From Anas platyrhynchos (taxonomy: Eukaryota > Chordata > Aves > Anseriformes > Anatidae), in contig NC_092602.1 in NCBI RefSeq assembly GCF_047663525.1, positions 1,929,501 through 1,993,500 of the forward strand: DNA of 64,000 nt, in the 5' to 3' direction. Both the position numbers and the translations under genes were made by a program. Each line of letters opens with the position of its first letter. Position 1 is the stretch's first letter. Of this stretch, positions 50,301-62,300 are shown piece after piece. The notes under the pieces are model-generated. The model saw only the letters and a list, made by a program, of their open reading frames with translations, was not told the DNA's origin and did not search any database.

Positions 50301-53300
50301 GTTGGTCCCACCCCCAGGTGGATCAGGCAGTTCTGCAACACGTTCACTCTTTGGAGGAACGAGTGCTTTGTCATCTTTAAAAAGTAAGTCAGATATGTTT
50401 ATGGCAGACTTCAAGTCCTTGCTTTTCTGAAATGCAATAAACTTCTCAGAAATTTATTGGAGACTTTTTTCTGTGTAGTTCTTGCATCGAGCTTGGTGTT
50501 CAATATCTCGGACGGGCAGTTCACAAGCCGAGCAGATCTCATTGATGCTGCAGGAAGTTCGCTTGGACGTGGTGCTCTAGTACCAGGACTTGGTAAGAAG
50601 ATGATCTGTTTTTAGGAACTAGACATATCCAATCCTTAAGCTAGTTGGATTTCAATTTACAGTAATAGATTTTGCAGAGGGCAAGGTTTTGTGACTGTAG
50701 TAAAATTTTGTAAACTTCACGTTTTTGAAAGTTCAGAATTCCCTGAGGAAATTTCCAGTGTTTTGCTTTGCAGTTTCAGCTGCATACAATCTCCAGAAAA
50801 ACGTTAACTAGCAGAAAAGAATCTTAAGCGGGTAAAAGAAAAAAGGATGTGTATTTACTTCATTTCTTTCTTAAGATTTCCCTTTGTTTTGTTCCAATGT
50901 TTTTCATTCTGATGCATTATTATTAAATTACTCTGACACAGAATTTTTAAAGCTTATTAATTAGATTTATATCTGCTATAAAAATACTTCAGTCTTTTTT
51001 TATATTCTAAAGTTTGCTGTGCAAAATATTTTCTGTAGGTGCCTGTTATGATACTATGAATAACATGATATGGACGTGCTCTAATGATTACATCGATCAG
51101 TGGTGTAATCCTGGGAACCAGGCATTCCACTGTGTCTGTCAGAGGCTGGGAGTTAGCCATATCATTGCAGAGCCCAAAGGTGAGGCAAACGTACAAGTCG
51201 GCATTCTGTGTAAAGTGGAAGCGAAACACGTGATTATCGTAGAATAAATATACAGAAACTACCTTCTGAGAATTTCTATTAAAAATTGGCCTTATCCTTG
51301 CAAAGTTCCTTGATCACCGTTCCTTGGTCATTGCTTTAATAATCTTTAAAAAAAAAAAAAAGTTTGGAAGTTTCCAGATGATTGTTACCTTTGGCACATT
51401 AAAAAATGATGCATGTAATTTTCTTTTGTTTATAATGTGGGTGGGAGTCCTGAAGTTAGAGATGAGGATGATATAACGCATTTTAGAAGCAAATTCTAAT
51501 CCTATAGCCCGTTTGTAGACAGTTTTTAAACTGCTTTTCTTCTTCTAGGGGATGCAACAACCACAAATGAGGTTATTAACCAATTACTGCACCATGTTGG
51601 TGCCATGTGTATCCACCAACTCAACCTGCTTGCAGCCAGCAACAATCTCCCCATAACAAACTTTTTGGGGAAGCAGCATCCAATCGAAGCACATCATCTC
51701 AGCAGTATCTGTGACATTATGGAGAAAGCTATGGTGAATGGAGATACTTGTATAATTCGCTGCATCCTTGTTGTCTTTCAGGTACGAGAACATCTCCCCG
51801 GCCCCATCTAATTGCATCCAATTTAACGTAGATTAACCTAGCAGTGGCTTCGTATTATCTTAAACACTCCCTCGAGAGTGCTAGTTCAAATATAACTGCC
51901 ACCTTTACAGTTAAAGGTGGAATACAGCTAAGTTACATATTTACTTCTTAATTTCTTTCTTCTGCCAGGAGACGGAAGAAGAAAAATAGCTTGTCTGGTT
52001 GCTAAAGTACTGAGTTTTGGGAATCAAAATTACATTTCTGACTGAGATTTTTAGTGACCTAGGCAAATAGTTTGGGAAACTACAGAAAATGAGAACTTGA
52101 ATGCCATTTGCATGGTTTTTACTAATGTGTTTAATTTTTCTTAGGTGGTTTTTAAATTCTTCTTCAGCCCCCAAACTGAAAGAAACAGAGATATTGTTAG
52201 AAGGTCGGGCCTTTTACTTTGGCAGTTGTTGATGGCACCGAGAGACCAGATTTGCTCTGAAATTCAGAAGGAGGTTTGCCTAGCTATTAGGTAAATATTT
52301 TTGTCAAATAGTATTACAACAGATAAACTTTCAAGTTGTAATCAGTGGTTATATTTTTATATAATAAAATTTAGATTAATTCAGTATGATTAAAATTATT
52401 TCAGTCTATATTTGTGGAAGAAGGCAAATGCAGTATGTTTGCCCTGATGACAGTCAAATAAGAGATTAATTACTTTCTTGACATACTTCTTTTAATTTGT
52501 TGCTTTTTGTTGAATATCTTTAGAATGCTTTTTTTCAATGCTTATTCAAAACCAGTAAAAATTGTGATTGTATATCACGAAAATGAGATAATGTAAATCT
52601 CAAGGACAGGGATTGGTATTTCAAATGTCCCAAGCACGAATATAATCTGTTTTCAAGTGGGAAGCTGACCAGAGGTCGAGAACTAAATCTTCTGAATATC
52701 AACCTGCTTGAGTTCTGTTTTTTTTTTCTTCCCTGGGGTATGAATCATGGCATTCCAAATTTCTGTGGCTTTATGCAACTATGTGAATGAGTGAAGAAGA
52801 ATAATAGTACATCTTTGGTATCATTATGTAGCTTTTTTTAGGGTCTTCCTTTTTGGGTGGGGGAAGTATATTGCATCAGCTGTATGGACAGCAGCTGCAT
52901 TTTTGTTGGTTAATCCTGTATCTTCCAAAGACTGACTGATACAAAATCAGAAGTGTGGAGTAGGTAATATCTATCTTCCTCCTGTCTTCTGACTGTGGGA
53001 TTCAGATACCAATAGAAATCTCATACATAGTTTGCAGTGCATGATAACTCTTCCTGGTGTTTGAATCACAAATTGGTCAGCATGAGCCAGAGGGTGGAGA
53101 GCTGCAATAACTTTTACTCTCAGTACGAAGCTGAAAAGAATACCAGTTTCCTCCTCTATAAAAGAAATACTTTTAAAAGGGTGTGGGGAAAGGGGGAAAT
53201 TGTAGAAAGAAGAAAGTCTGCATAATAGTTTCAACACTTCAGACTGCTGCAAAGTACTCCAGATAAGCTGTGATTTTTCTACCTTGATGTGGTAATTCAT

Positions 53301-56300
53301 CACAAGTGAGAGGGGTAAAACATCTCCCCAAAGAGTATTCAAACACAGCTGTGTTGTTCCTGAGGTGCTAGATCTAGGATTTTCTGATTAGTTTTCATTT
53401 AAACTTACACCTAAAGACTGGCTCCTTATGTAAAACTTAACAGTAGTGACTTCCTTATTACTGGTTGTTGTATTTTCTGTTGTTCTCTTGTCCCATCACC
53501 AGAGTTGTTTGACTCACTCTCTAAGCCAACATCCATTTTTTCTGACATGTCTGTTCATTGAAAAATGTTTGTGCTGTCATATAGACAAATTATTAATGTG
53601 GAGTTTCTCAGAAGGAAGCAATTAGCTCTTGGAGAAGCTTTTGGACCTAAACAATAAAATAGTTGATTACCAGAATTTCTGAGAGAAAGCAGGTGCTTAT
53701 TTCATGACACTTCATGTATTTCTAAGCTGGAAGAAGCTGTTGCCTAGTAATTCTAAATGGTACAGCAGATACTGAGCTGGGAGTCTGTGATGCTATTTGC
53801 ACAAGTCTGAGGTCTTGTTCACTCTTAGGTACATTAAATAATACTACTTACTTTTGTTTTTCTTTAGCTCTGGTTTAAATATCCTGTATCCTGGAGAAGC
53901 AGAAATCAATAATTTATTGAAATTGGTCTTAACTGAAGGTGAGAATTTCTAATTGAAAATAAAGTATGAAAATCCTTCTCCTTTGGAGGAAGGCCAGTCC
54001 AGAATATTGAGTACAATCCGTAAATCCAGCCTGTCCTTGAAAAAATTATGGAAAGCTTCAAAACCTGAAGCTGCCTTTTAAATGGCTACATGGGCAAGTG
54101 CATGTTAGTTGTAGGAAGGGAAATTTCTCATGCAAGGAAGCTCTTTGAAATTTAAAAGGATTAAAGCTTTCTTCTGTCAGTATTAATGATTTTTCTGGCC
54201 TAGCTTATGTTTTAGAACACCTGGTTAGCAGTTAATGATACCTGGCAATTCTACAGTAACCAGAAGTAATTTTAGTCCTCAGTGAAAAGAGTAAGAATCT
54301 GCTTATGTTTCATTGTGAAATGGTTGTCTGGACACAGAAGCAGTTAATGTGTGGTAATTTGTTACCTCATAGCAACACGTTCAGGCATCAACATCTTTGG
54401 GATTTAAAATAGTCCTATGCACAGTAAGCTTTAATAGTCTATAATATCAACAGGGGGATTGGGTTACACTGTAAAGAGAGCTATTTCTGAGAATAAGCAT
54501 GCATTCAGCATGATATTTGAGGAAATAGAAATAAATAAACTCTGTAAAGTTCTGTTCTGCAAAAGTTTTCTGCATTCTGTTTTAGGAGAGAGAAATAGTG
54601 GTCTCTCTCAACTTCGCGATGTTATCCTGACTAATTTAGCTGAACAGCTTCAGAACAACAGATTTGGAAGTGAAGATGATGATCATTATAGGTAAAATGA
54701 AACAATATGCTTCCTTCCCCCCTTGGTTTATACATTGTATGTTTCTGTTACTTGGTTTAGATAAACTAGGAATAAAATTCTGCTGAATTTGCTTGTTATC
54801 TTAAGAGCAGCGTGACCTCAAATACTAACTTTGTGTCCGTAGTGGGTAGGAGTTCATTAGAATGAGAGAGAGAGAGGTTTGAGGTTTTAGGGTAAACTTT
54901 GGAAACTTCCGTGTGTGAACCTAGGTTTGGATTCCTTGATGTTTACCTTGCATGTAGTAAATGTAGGTGATAATTCATAAGAACGACATCATGGTACTGC
55001 TTTCCATATCACTGTTAGGTCACTTTTCAGCAGTAAAACTCTCGATCTCTAGTACCTCAGCTGGGACAAGTCTTTTATAGGAATTGTTGACTTGTAACAG
55101 TGCAGGGCAGAGTCGATAATATACTTTTACATTGGCATTAAGCGTTTTGGGCTTGGTTTCCTTTGTGTCTGAATCTCTGAAATTGAACAGATGTCTGTTT
55201 TAGTTTAACATGATTTATGATAAGGATTCCAGAGACTTTTGAAATGAGCTATAGAAAATATACAATGATCAGCTTATTAATATTTTTGCATCTTTCCTGC
55301 ATTTTTAAAGACTAAATGATGAGCTGTTGCACTACATTCTCAAGATTGTTGTCCGAGAATCTTGTGTCTTAATCACCAAGTGCCAAACTGTATCTAAAGA
55401 TGATTTTCAAAGGCTTCTTTCAACTGTGCCTGTAAGTAAGATGTGTTTTGATTTAAAAATAAAAAGTCGCACTTGGCTTCTTTTCCTCCTCAAATCCATC
55501 ATCTTTACTGAGTATATAAAGGTGTAACTTTCATAGTTATGTGTCTTAACAAACACGGTTTAAGAATGTATTTTGTTTATCCTATGCAGAGAAGGAAGAA
55601 ACAATTTCTTATGGCAAAGTAAATTGTTCAGTAACGCTAAAACTGGTTTACGTATGGGCATGTTTTCCTGTTGCTTCAGTAGCTTTCTCAGTTTAAAGAA
55701 ATTTTGTGTCTCTCAATCTTCAAAGGTTCACAACTTGAAAATAAATTCTGTTGTTTTGAATAATGGTTCACACAAGCAGAAAGGCTGTCATTTATAGGTG
55801 AAAAATGAATGGAAGTTGATTTATTTTTTTAATGCATACTATGCATACATGTTTTCAGTGGAATCAGCTCCCTGATCTGGTTGCTTGCAAAGCCAAGGGA
55901 GCTTGCAAGCAAATTTGGGGTGGGACAGGAAGTCGTGGCCTATACAGCAGCAGGTTGGGAAGAGTAGTAGCAAGGAACTATCACCCTCAGCAATGTGAAC
56001 AAAATTTAGCTCTATAGTAGCATTGAAGTTATGGTACTTGAGTATTACTATAATGACACTATGTATCACTACTAATTAGCATTACTACTAATACTATGTA
56101 TTTAACTACAATGTTAATCCTTTATATGCTTTGCATGCTATCTCACAACGTTCAATATTTTGCAGCTAGTTTATTTTATTTCATATGAATTAAAAAGCTT
56201 GTAGTAAATCAGCAAAAAAAAAAAAACTGTGCAAAGGAAATAGCTTTTTGGTTTTGCTTGTCCTTTTCCTATCCTTTTTTTTCCTCTTTCCTATTTCTAA

Positions 56301-59300
56301 GTAAAAGGATTGCCTGCATCAAGATTGATTAAAGTGTTTAGATAATGTACAGTGTACTTATTTATGTTAAAGGCTGCATCTTCATGCTTGCGGTATCTGA
56401 TGGCTGTACAGAACCACCTCCTCAGTAACACTATTTTGATTAAACCTGATGAAAATGATGACAGTGACAGCTCCTTGCAGGGAGAGACATTGAAGGTACA
56501 GGTAAACACCAAGTTTTATTCCAGCATGGCTCTCTACAGTCAATGTTCCTCTGACACCTCTTGTTTCTCTTATGCATTCTTAAGCTGTTTTGTCATTTCT
56601 TTTACTCTTGGTATAGTTAAATTACTGTAGGCATTTTTTTTCCTGTTCTTCAGCTAAGGCCTGCAGTTCTGTTTGAAATTCCAGCTTGAGCTCTGTAATG
56701 CTAGTGAGAGCAAATACTTCATTTCCTTAATTTATGTATCATTAGGTTAAAAATGCATTTTAATAGATATGTGCTAGTCAGGAAATTCATATGCCAGGAG
56801 TCATTTCTAAACATGTTACCCACACATCTTGCTTTCTCCCCATCATCATTTTTTTTATTATGCAGCCTGAAGAAGTATTTTTCAGGTTTTTGTATAAAAG
56901 GGTTTTCTTGTTTCCCTTACCTGGCTTCTGACTTTTTCATAATTTTAATTAAAAAGTTTATGCAGAACCATGTTTTGTCTCTATGTAAACCATCATCCAT
57001 CAGTGTTTGTGGCAAAGAGACTGTTAGAAGACAAGGTTTGGTTGCTTTGATATACGGTTTGTTAAAATACTGCAGTTTCATATTACTGCTGGAATAGTCT
57101 TGAACTCACAGAAGCCAGGTTTGTCCTATTGTGCAGACTGTCTAATAGTGGTTTTTGTAACAGTAATTCCTCTGTAAAAGCATTGACTTCTGAATTTTTG
57201 GTATTGTTTGTTGAGCTGGTTTTGTCTTGCTACTCTTTGAGACTGTGTTTTTGTAATTCATAGCAGTTGAAAGTTATTTGTTTGGGCTCATTGAATAAAT
57301 GCTAAATATTGTAGTACTTTTCTTGTTTCACTATTCACCCATGTTTTCATTGTTCAGCTTCTCTCTCTACAGTGATCCTCATACCTGCTAGGACATTCTG
57401 TCACCAATGCTGTACCTTGGCTGGCTAACAGCTCTCTTTCCTATGCTGGACTTGGGGATTCCTTCCCTCTAGAAACTGGATGTGCATCCTGTAACATGCA
57501 CCTAGTTTCTCCCAGCACTTTGGGGCTTAGCATTAATCAAATTTAAGTCTTGGATGAATCTACTGCTGCAGGCCTGCCAGGTCACATTATCATTGTTTTA
57601 ATTTGGAAATCCATCATTTTGTTCAGTCGTTTTTTTCTATTCTCTAAGAATTTAAGTATCTTAACTCTTCTTGTACATAGGAGCTAAAGACCAGCATTTT
57701 GTCTCTTGCTACGCAAATTCTGACGGGATGTGATGAAGTCTTAGAAATGCTGCAGCAAGTCACTACAGCACTAATAAACAGTGACATTGCTGATAGAGAG
57801 CAAAGGTAAGACAAGCTAACTTTAGAACAGTAAGTTGCTGGGTTTTGTGCAAGTGCGTTTAGTATTACGTATTCATTGTTATAACTTCATACTTGAGCTT
57901 TGAATGTATAGGAACTGTTTGTTAGTAAAGCATTTGCTTAGCACTTATGTTTTGAAGACTTCAGAATCAGACTCTCCATGTTGGTACTGCCAGCTTACTA
58001 GATTGTAGTAGAAACTCTTCAAATTTTTAAGTTTTCAGTCTAAACACCATTGTCACTGAGCAGGGTAACTGGAAACTAATTTGTCAGCTGAGAATATTCC
58101 TATAAGCTAGGGCAATTTCAAATTTCTCTTTTTAAAGTTGTTTACGCTCCTAGTAGCTGAACATGTTTTTTTTTTTTATTAATTGACAATAAAAGTTCTA
58201 TGAGATTTTTTTCGGATGGGTTTCATGCTCAAATATCATTTTGTAGATGGAGATACTTTTACACCACCTTGAGCTACATGTACTAGGAACTTAGTATACA
58301 TACTGAACAAATATTTGTTTGATGTGGACTTTCAACCCATCCACATGGGACTTTATCATTTGCTGAGTAATTATTAAACTCTTAATTTACCATTTTCTGC
58401 TCTGTCATTGTTTAATAAGAAATGACAGCAAAAACGGGGATGCTAATACTTGAGAGAAGCTAATGTCTTCAAGATAAAAGTTTTTTGTTTTGTTTTGTGT
58501 TTTTTTTAAGTATAAAGTAAATGTTTCCTATTAATTTTGAATTACTTGCTTGTACAGTTACAATGTTAAACAGATTACTAAGAATAGTAGAGATACTATA
58601 TAGTATGAGAATAGTTGTTACTATACAAACCTTGATTTTTACAGATTAAAAGGCCTGGAACAAATTACAAAGGCTACTATGCTTGGTCATCTGCTTCCTG
58701 TCCTTCTGACATCTCTGATGCATCCAAATCTGCAAACTTTAACTATGGCTGATGCCTTGATGCCTCAGCTGGTGCAGCTGGTTCTTTACACAAGTCAGGT
58801 ATGGCCTTTGTGTCAGCAATCGCACGCAACATCTCTTTTCCATTGTAGGCATTCTAAAATGCTGTAGATCTTGGTCAGCTTTCTGCAGTAAGTGATGCAC
58901 AGGTCATAGTTTGAGAATTGCTCAGCAGTGCCAAAAGCACTAGTAGCTGTTGTACCAAGTAATCGTTAATTGCCAATAACAGTGTTATAATTCTTAATGT
59001 TTCAATAACTCAATCCTAAAATAGTTTGCAACTTGTACGTTTCTAACATTGTATGTTTTGTCCCACAGACTGCACTGCTGCTTAAAACTCAGTCTCCAGT
59101 TTTCTCAGAACTAAACAGTTCACCCAGTGGTGTGTCAGAACAGAAAGGGAAGTTGTTACCTGATGAGAGGTGACTCTTTTTTTCACATTTGGGTCTGTTC
59201 ACAGAATAACATTAAGTGTTATATTGATTTGACCATTGTTGTGAAATAAATCTTAAAGCAGCATTCTTAAAAATTTAAAATAAAAAAAAAAACACTTTAA

Positions 59301-62300
59301 TATTATATAAGGCTGTCTGAGAGAGAGAAGTCATTATAAAAGGTGGTCCGTTCTAAAATTGTTTTGCATGTGGAATTAAGTGTTTGATCTTTCCAAGGTA
59401 TTTCCACAGGGCTTGGTTTATTTTGTCTTTTCCTTTACCTCAAGCATGAGGTAATTCTAGATGCTCTTCTTAGAAGAAATTAAACTAAGGAAAACCATCA
59501 TGAGAAGATGTAAATTACCCTAGGGTCATGAGATACAGTATTAAAATAATATTGGAAAGATATTAAGTAATTTAATTTACATAGAGTAATATAACAATTT
59601 TAAGTTCTGCATTAAAATCTTGTGTCTCAAATCAAGGCTGAGCGGTTTCTGCTTAGAAATAGAAAAGCTCAGCTAAATTAAATAAAACATGCTCATCATA
59701 TCTATTTGCAGTATTGCAGAATCTGTAGTATTGAACAACTTGTGATTACATATAATATGTGTGAAAACTCTGAAGAGTTTATTTTCGTTCCTCTCCCAAA
59801 TCATAAGCTTCAGTGAAATAATAAGCATATTGTTTTATGACAATGTAATCAGTTTTGAGTGTTGTCCTAGTAGGATTTTTTTAGCATTTCCAATCATATG
59901 TTTGAACCCTTATATAATACTATTTACTCTATTTACTCTTTTTTTTTAATGGCACATTTAATTTGTTTACCATAATTTGGAAATTTGCAAGTGTAGGGAA
60001 AAGTTCAGATTTGAGAAGTTCGAGATTGGCATAGTTATCTGTGTTAGAGAGAGTTCATGCTGTTTAAATTCTGCATGTTCCCTCAGTACAGCAGAGTCAC
60101 TACTCTGTGCCTCTGCGTATCAATACTTGGAGGTGTTTATAAGTACTCTATAATTTTATGTTTGAAATTCTGTGTATTGAATTTCAGAAACTGATTTTTT
60201 GCTGTTATTTCAGAATGCTGGAAGAGAAGGAAGAACCAGGTTTTCTTACAGGCTTGAAGATCCCTGCTCCCTGGGCTGCTGGGAAGACTGTAGAAACAGT
60301 TCATCCTGTCAGGGATAACTATAAGTTTAAAGAAACTGTACATATTCCAGGAGCCCGCTGTTTATATCTTAGATTTGACAACAGATGCTCTTCACAATAT
60401 GATTACGACAAGGTAAGCCAGGGCCGATTCAGAAATTCCTTCTTTCATATATATTTTTGTGAGCAGCACTTCTCATTTTCATCTTTTCTGCCCCTTGGCT
60501 TTCTTGGCACCTTACTGCCAGCGGTCAGGGTAACTAGGGAGGTTTTAATTGATAAGATATTAGTGTGCACTAATGTTACGGTCTACTTACTTCAAGGTTG
60601 TAAAGTACACAATGCAAAGAGGTTATTTCTTGCATTGTACAAGTGTGAATAACTTTTCAAAGGAGTCCTTGAGTTCTCAGCACAAAGAAGATTAGACTTA
60701 GCTCAGTGATAGAAAATGTACAACTTGTTGACATGAAAAGGCAGGGAAGTGAAGATAGACAATTCTTGTTTCATTTCTATTATTCTTGGAGAAACAATCC
60801 AAAAATAGTATGTGCCTAATTCCTCTGGTATGTTGTTTTAGAACATAATATCTAGTGGTTGTTTCACTGTTTAAAACCTATCAATAGCGTGGATCTTTTT
60901 GTTAAGAGTTAGACTCTATAATTATAAAAGTTTTGGCCACAGATATCAGAAGTAGTGGTAGTTATTAAATAGATAAAATATTGAAACACCTGCTAGCTCC
61001 AGAGGTGTGGGCTTTTTGTTTTTCTCCATAAACTCATAACTCTTCCACTCTTCTAAGCTCATTTCGTATTGGCTCAGATTCTGAAAGTTTGATTTCCTTC
61101 TCATTGTTGCTGTTGATAATGTTTTGTTATTTCTCAAATTTTAATCTAGCTGCCTGCTTTGTAGATCAGCAGTTTGTTTAAACTGGGCAGAACTAGAAAG
61201 GTTACTTTTTTAGATTAATAAATAGCTTGTTTACATGGATTAATAGGAACAACTACCTTCAATTTCAAGAACACAGCTAATAGCACCCATTTTTCTTTGT
61301 ATAATCAAGGAGCTATTTGTACTGCTTATTAATTGTTGACATATATTCCTCAACATTATAGAGCAAGTCCTGTGATACTGACTGTCATTGACGTCATTCA
61401 CTACTAGTTAAGCTCCTCCAGAAATCTTTGGGTCTTACTGTGTTCCTAGTGAAGTCAGTGATAAAATACCAACTTCAATGGGAGCAGGATCAATCCCTTT
61501 ATTTTTAGGGGCAGTATGTTCTAGTTAGCTCAGCATGAGGCCTGGAAGTTAGGATTTCTCCTGATTTTTCTGCTCCCAGTTATGCTGCTGACTTGCTATG
61601 TGACCTTGGGGGCAAGTCATTGAACTTCCTCTCTGCCTCAGTTTCCCCATCTGTAAAATGGGGATAATAATACTTGCCAACTCACCTCACAGGGCTCTTG
61701 TGAGGATTTGTTAATGTAGATAAAGCGCTTTGAAAATATGAAGCGCGGTGTAAGTGCTAAGTATTATTATTATTATTAGATTTTCTTGTTTTTCTCTTAC
61801 AGTCTAACAGTGTATTTTATGTTTTGAAGTTGGTGATCTATGCTGGTCCTAACACAAACAGTAGGAAGGTTGCTGAGTATGGAGGCAATACACTGGGATA
61901 TGGCAGCCGTAGTGTCTTAGGAACTGGTTGGCCGAAAGACTTAGTAAAGGTACAGTATTATAATCCAACAATATTTCACATAGAAAAATCCTCTTTGGAA
62001 ACCCTGTCAAGTCTGTTTTAAACCTTAGAGCAATGAAGTCCAAGCTTTTAAGTGTGTGGTTATCCGTGATGAGATTGCTTCTTAAGTGGGCTGTTATGTC
62101 CTTGGGGAACAACTTTTAACTTACCCGTAATTATGTGTGATTCTTCTCTTTGAGTTTACCTTGTTTTGTTACCTCTTACTGGAATTGACTAGTGGTGTGT
62201 TCCAAGTCCTGGAATCTCTAATGGTATTACTGTTCTCATAAGTATATCTTCCTAGGAGGAATTTTTGCCCTGTCTGAGGCTGTGCATATTTTCTTAAGGC

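Noticed and set aside
61389..61396. Perfect CRE (TGACGTCA) in HECTD4 intron 21
   Set aside because: An isolated 8-bp match deep in an intron, with no CpG island or accompanying motifs; expected occasionally by chance.
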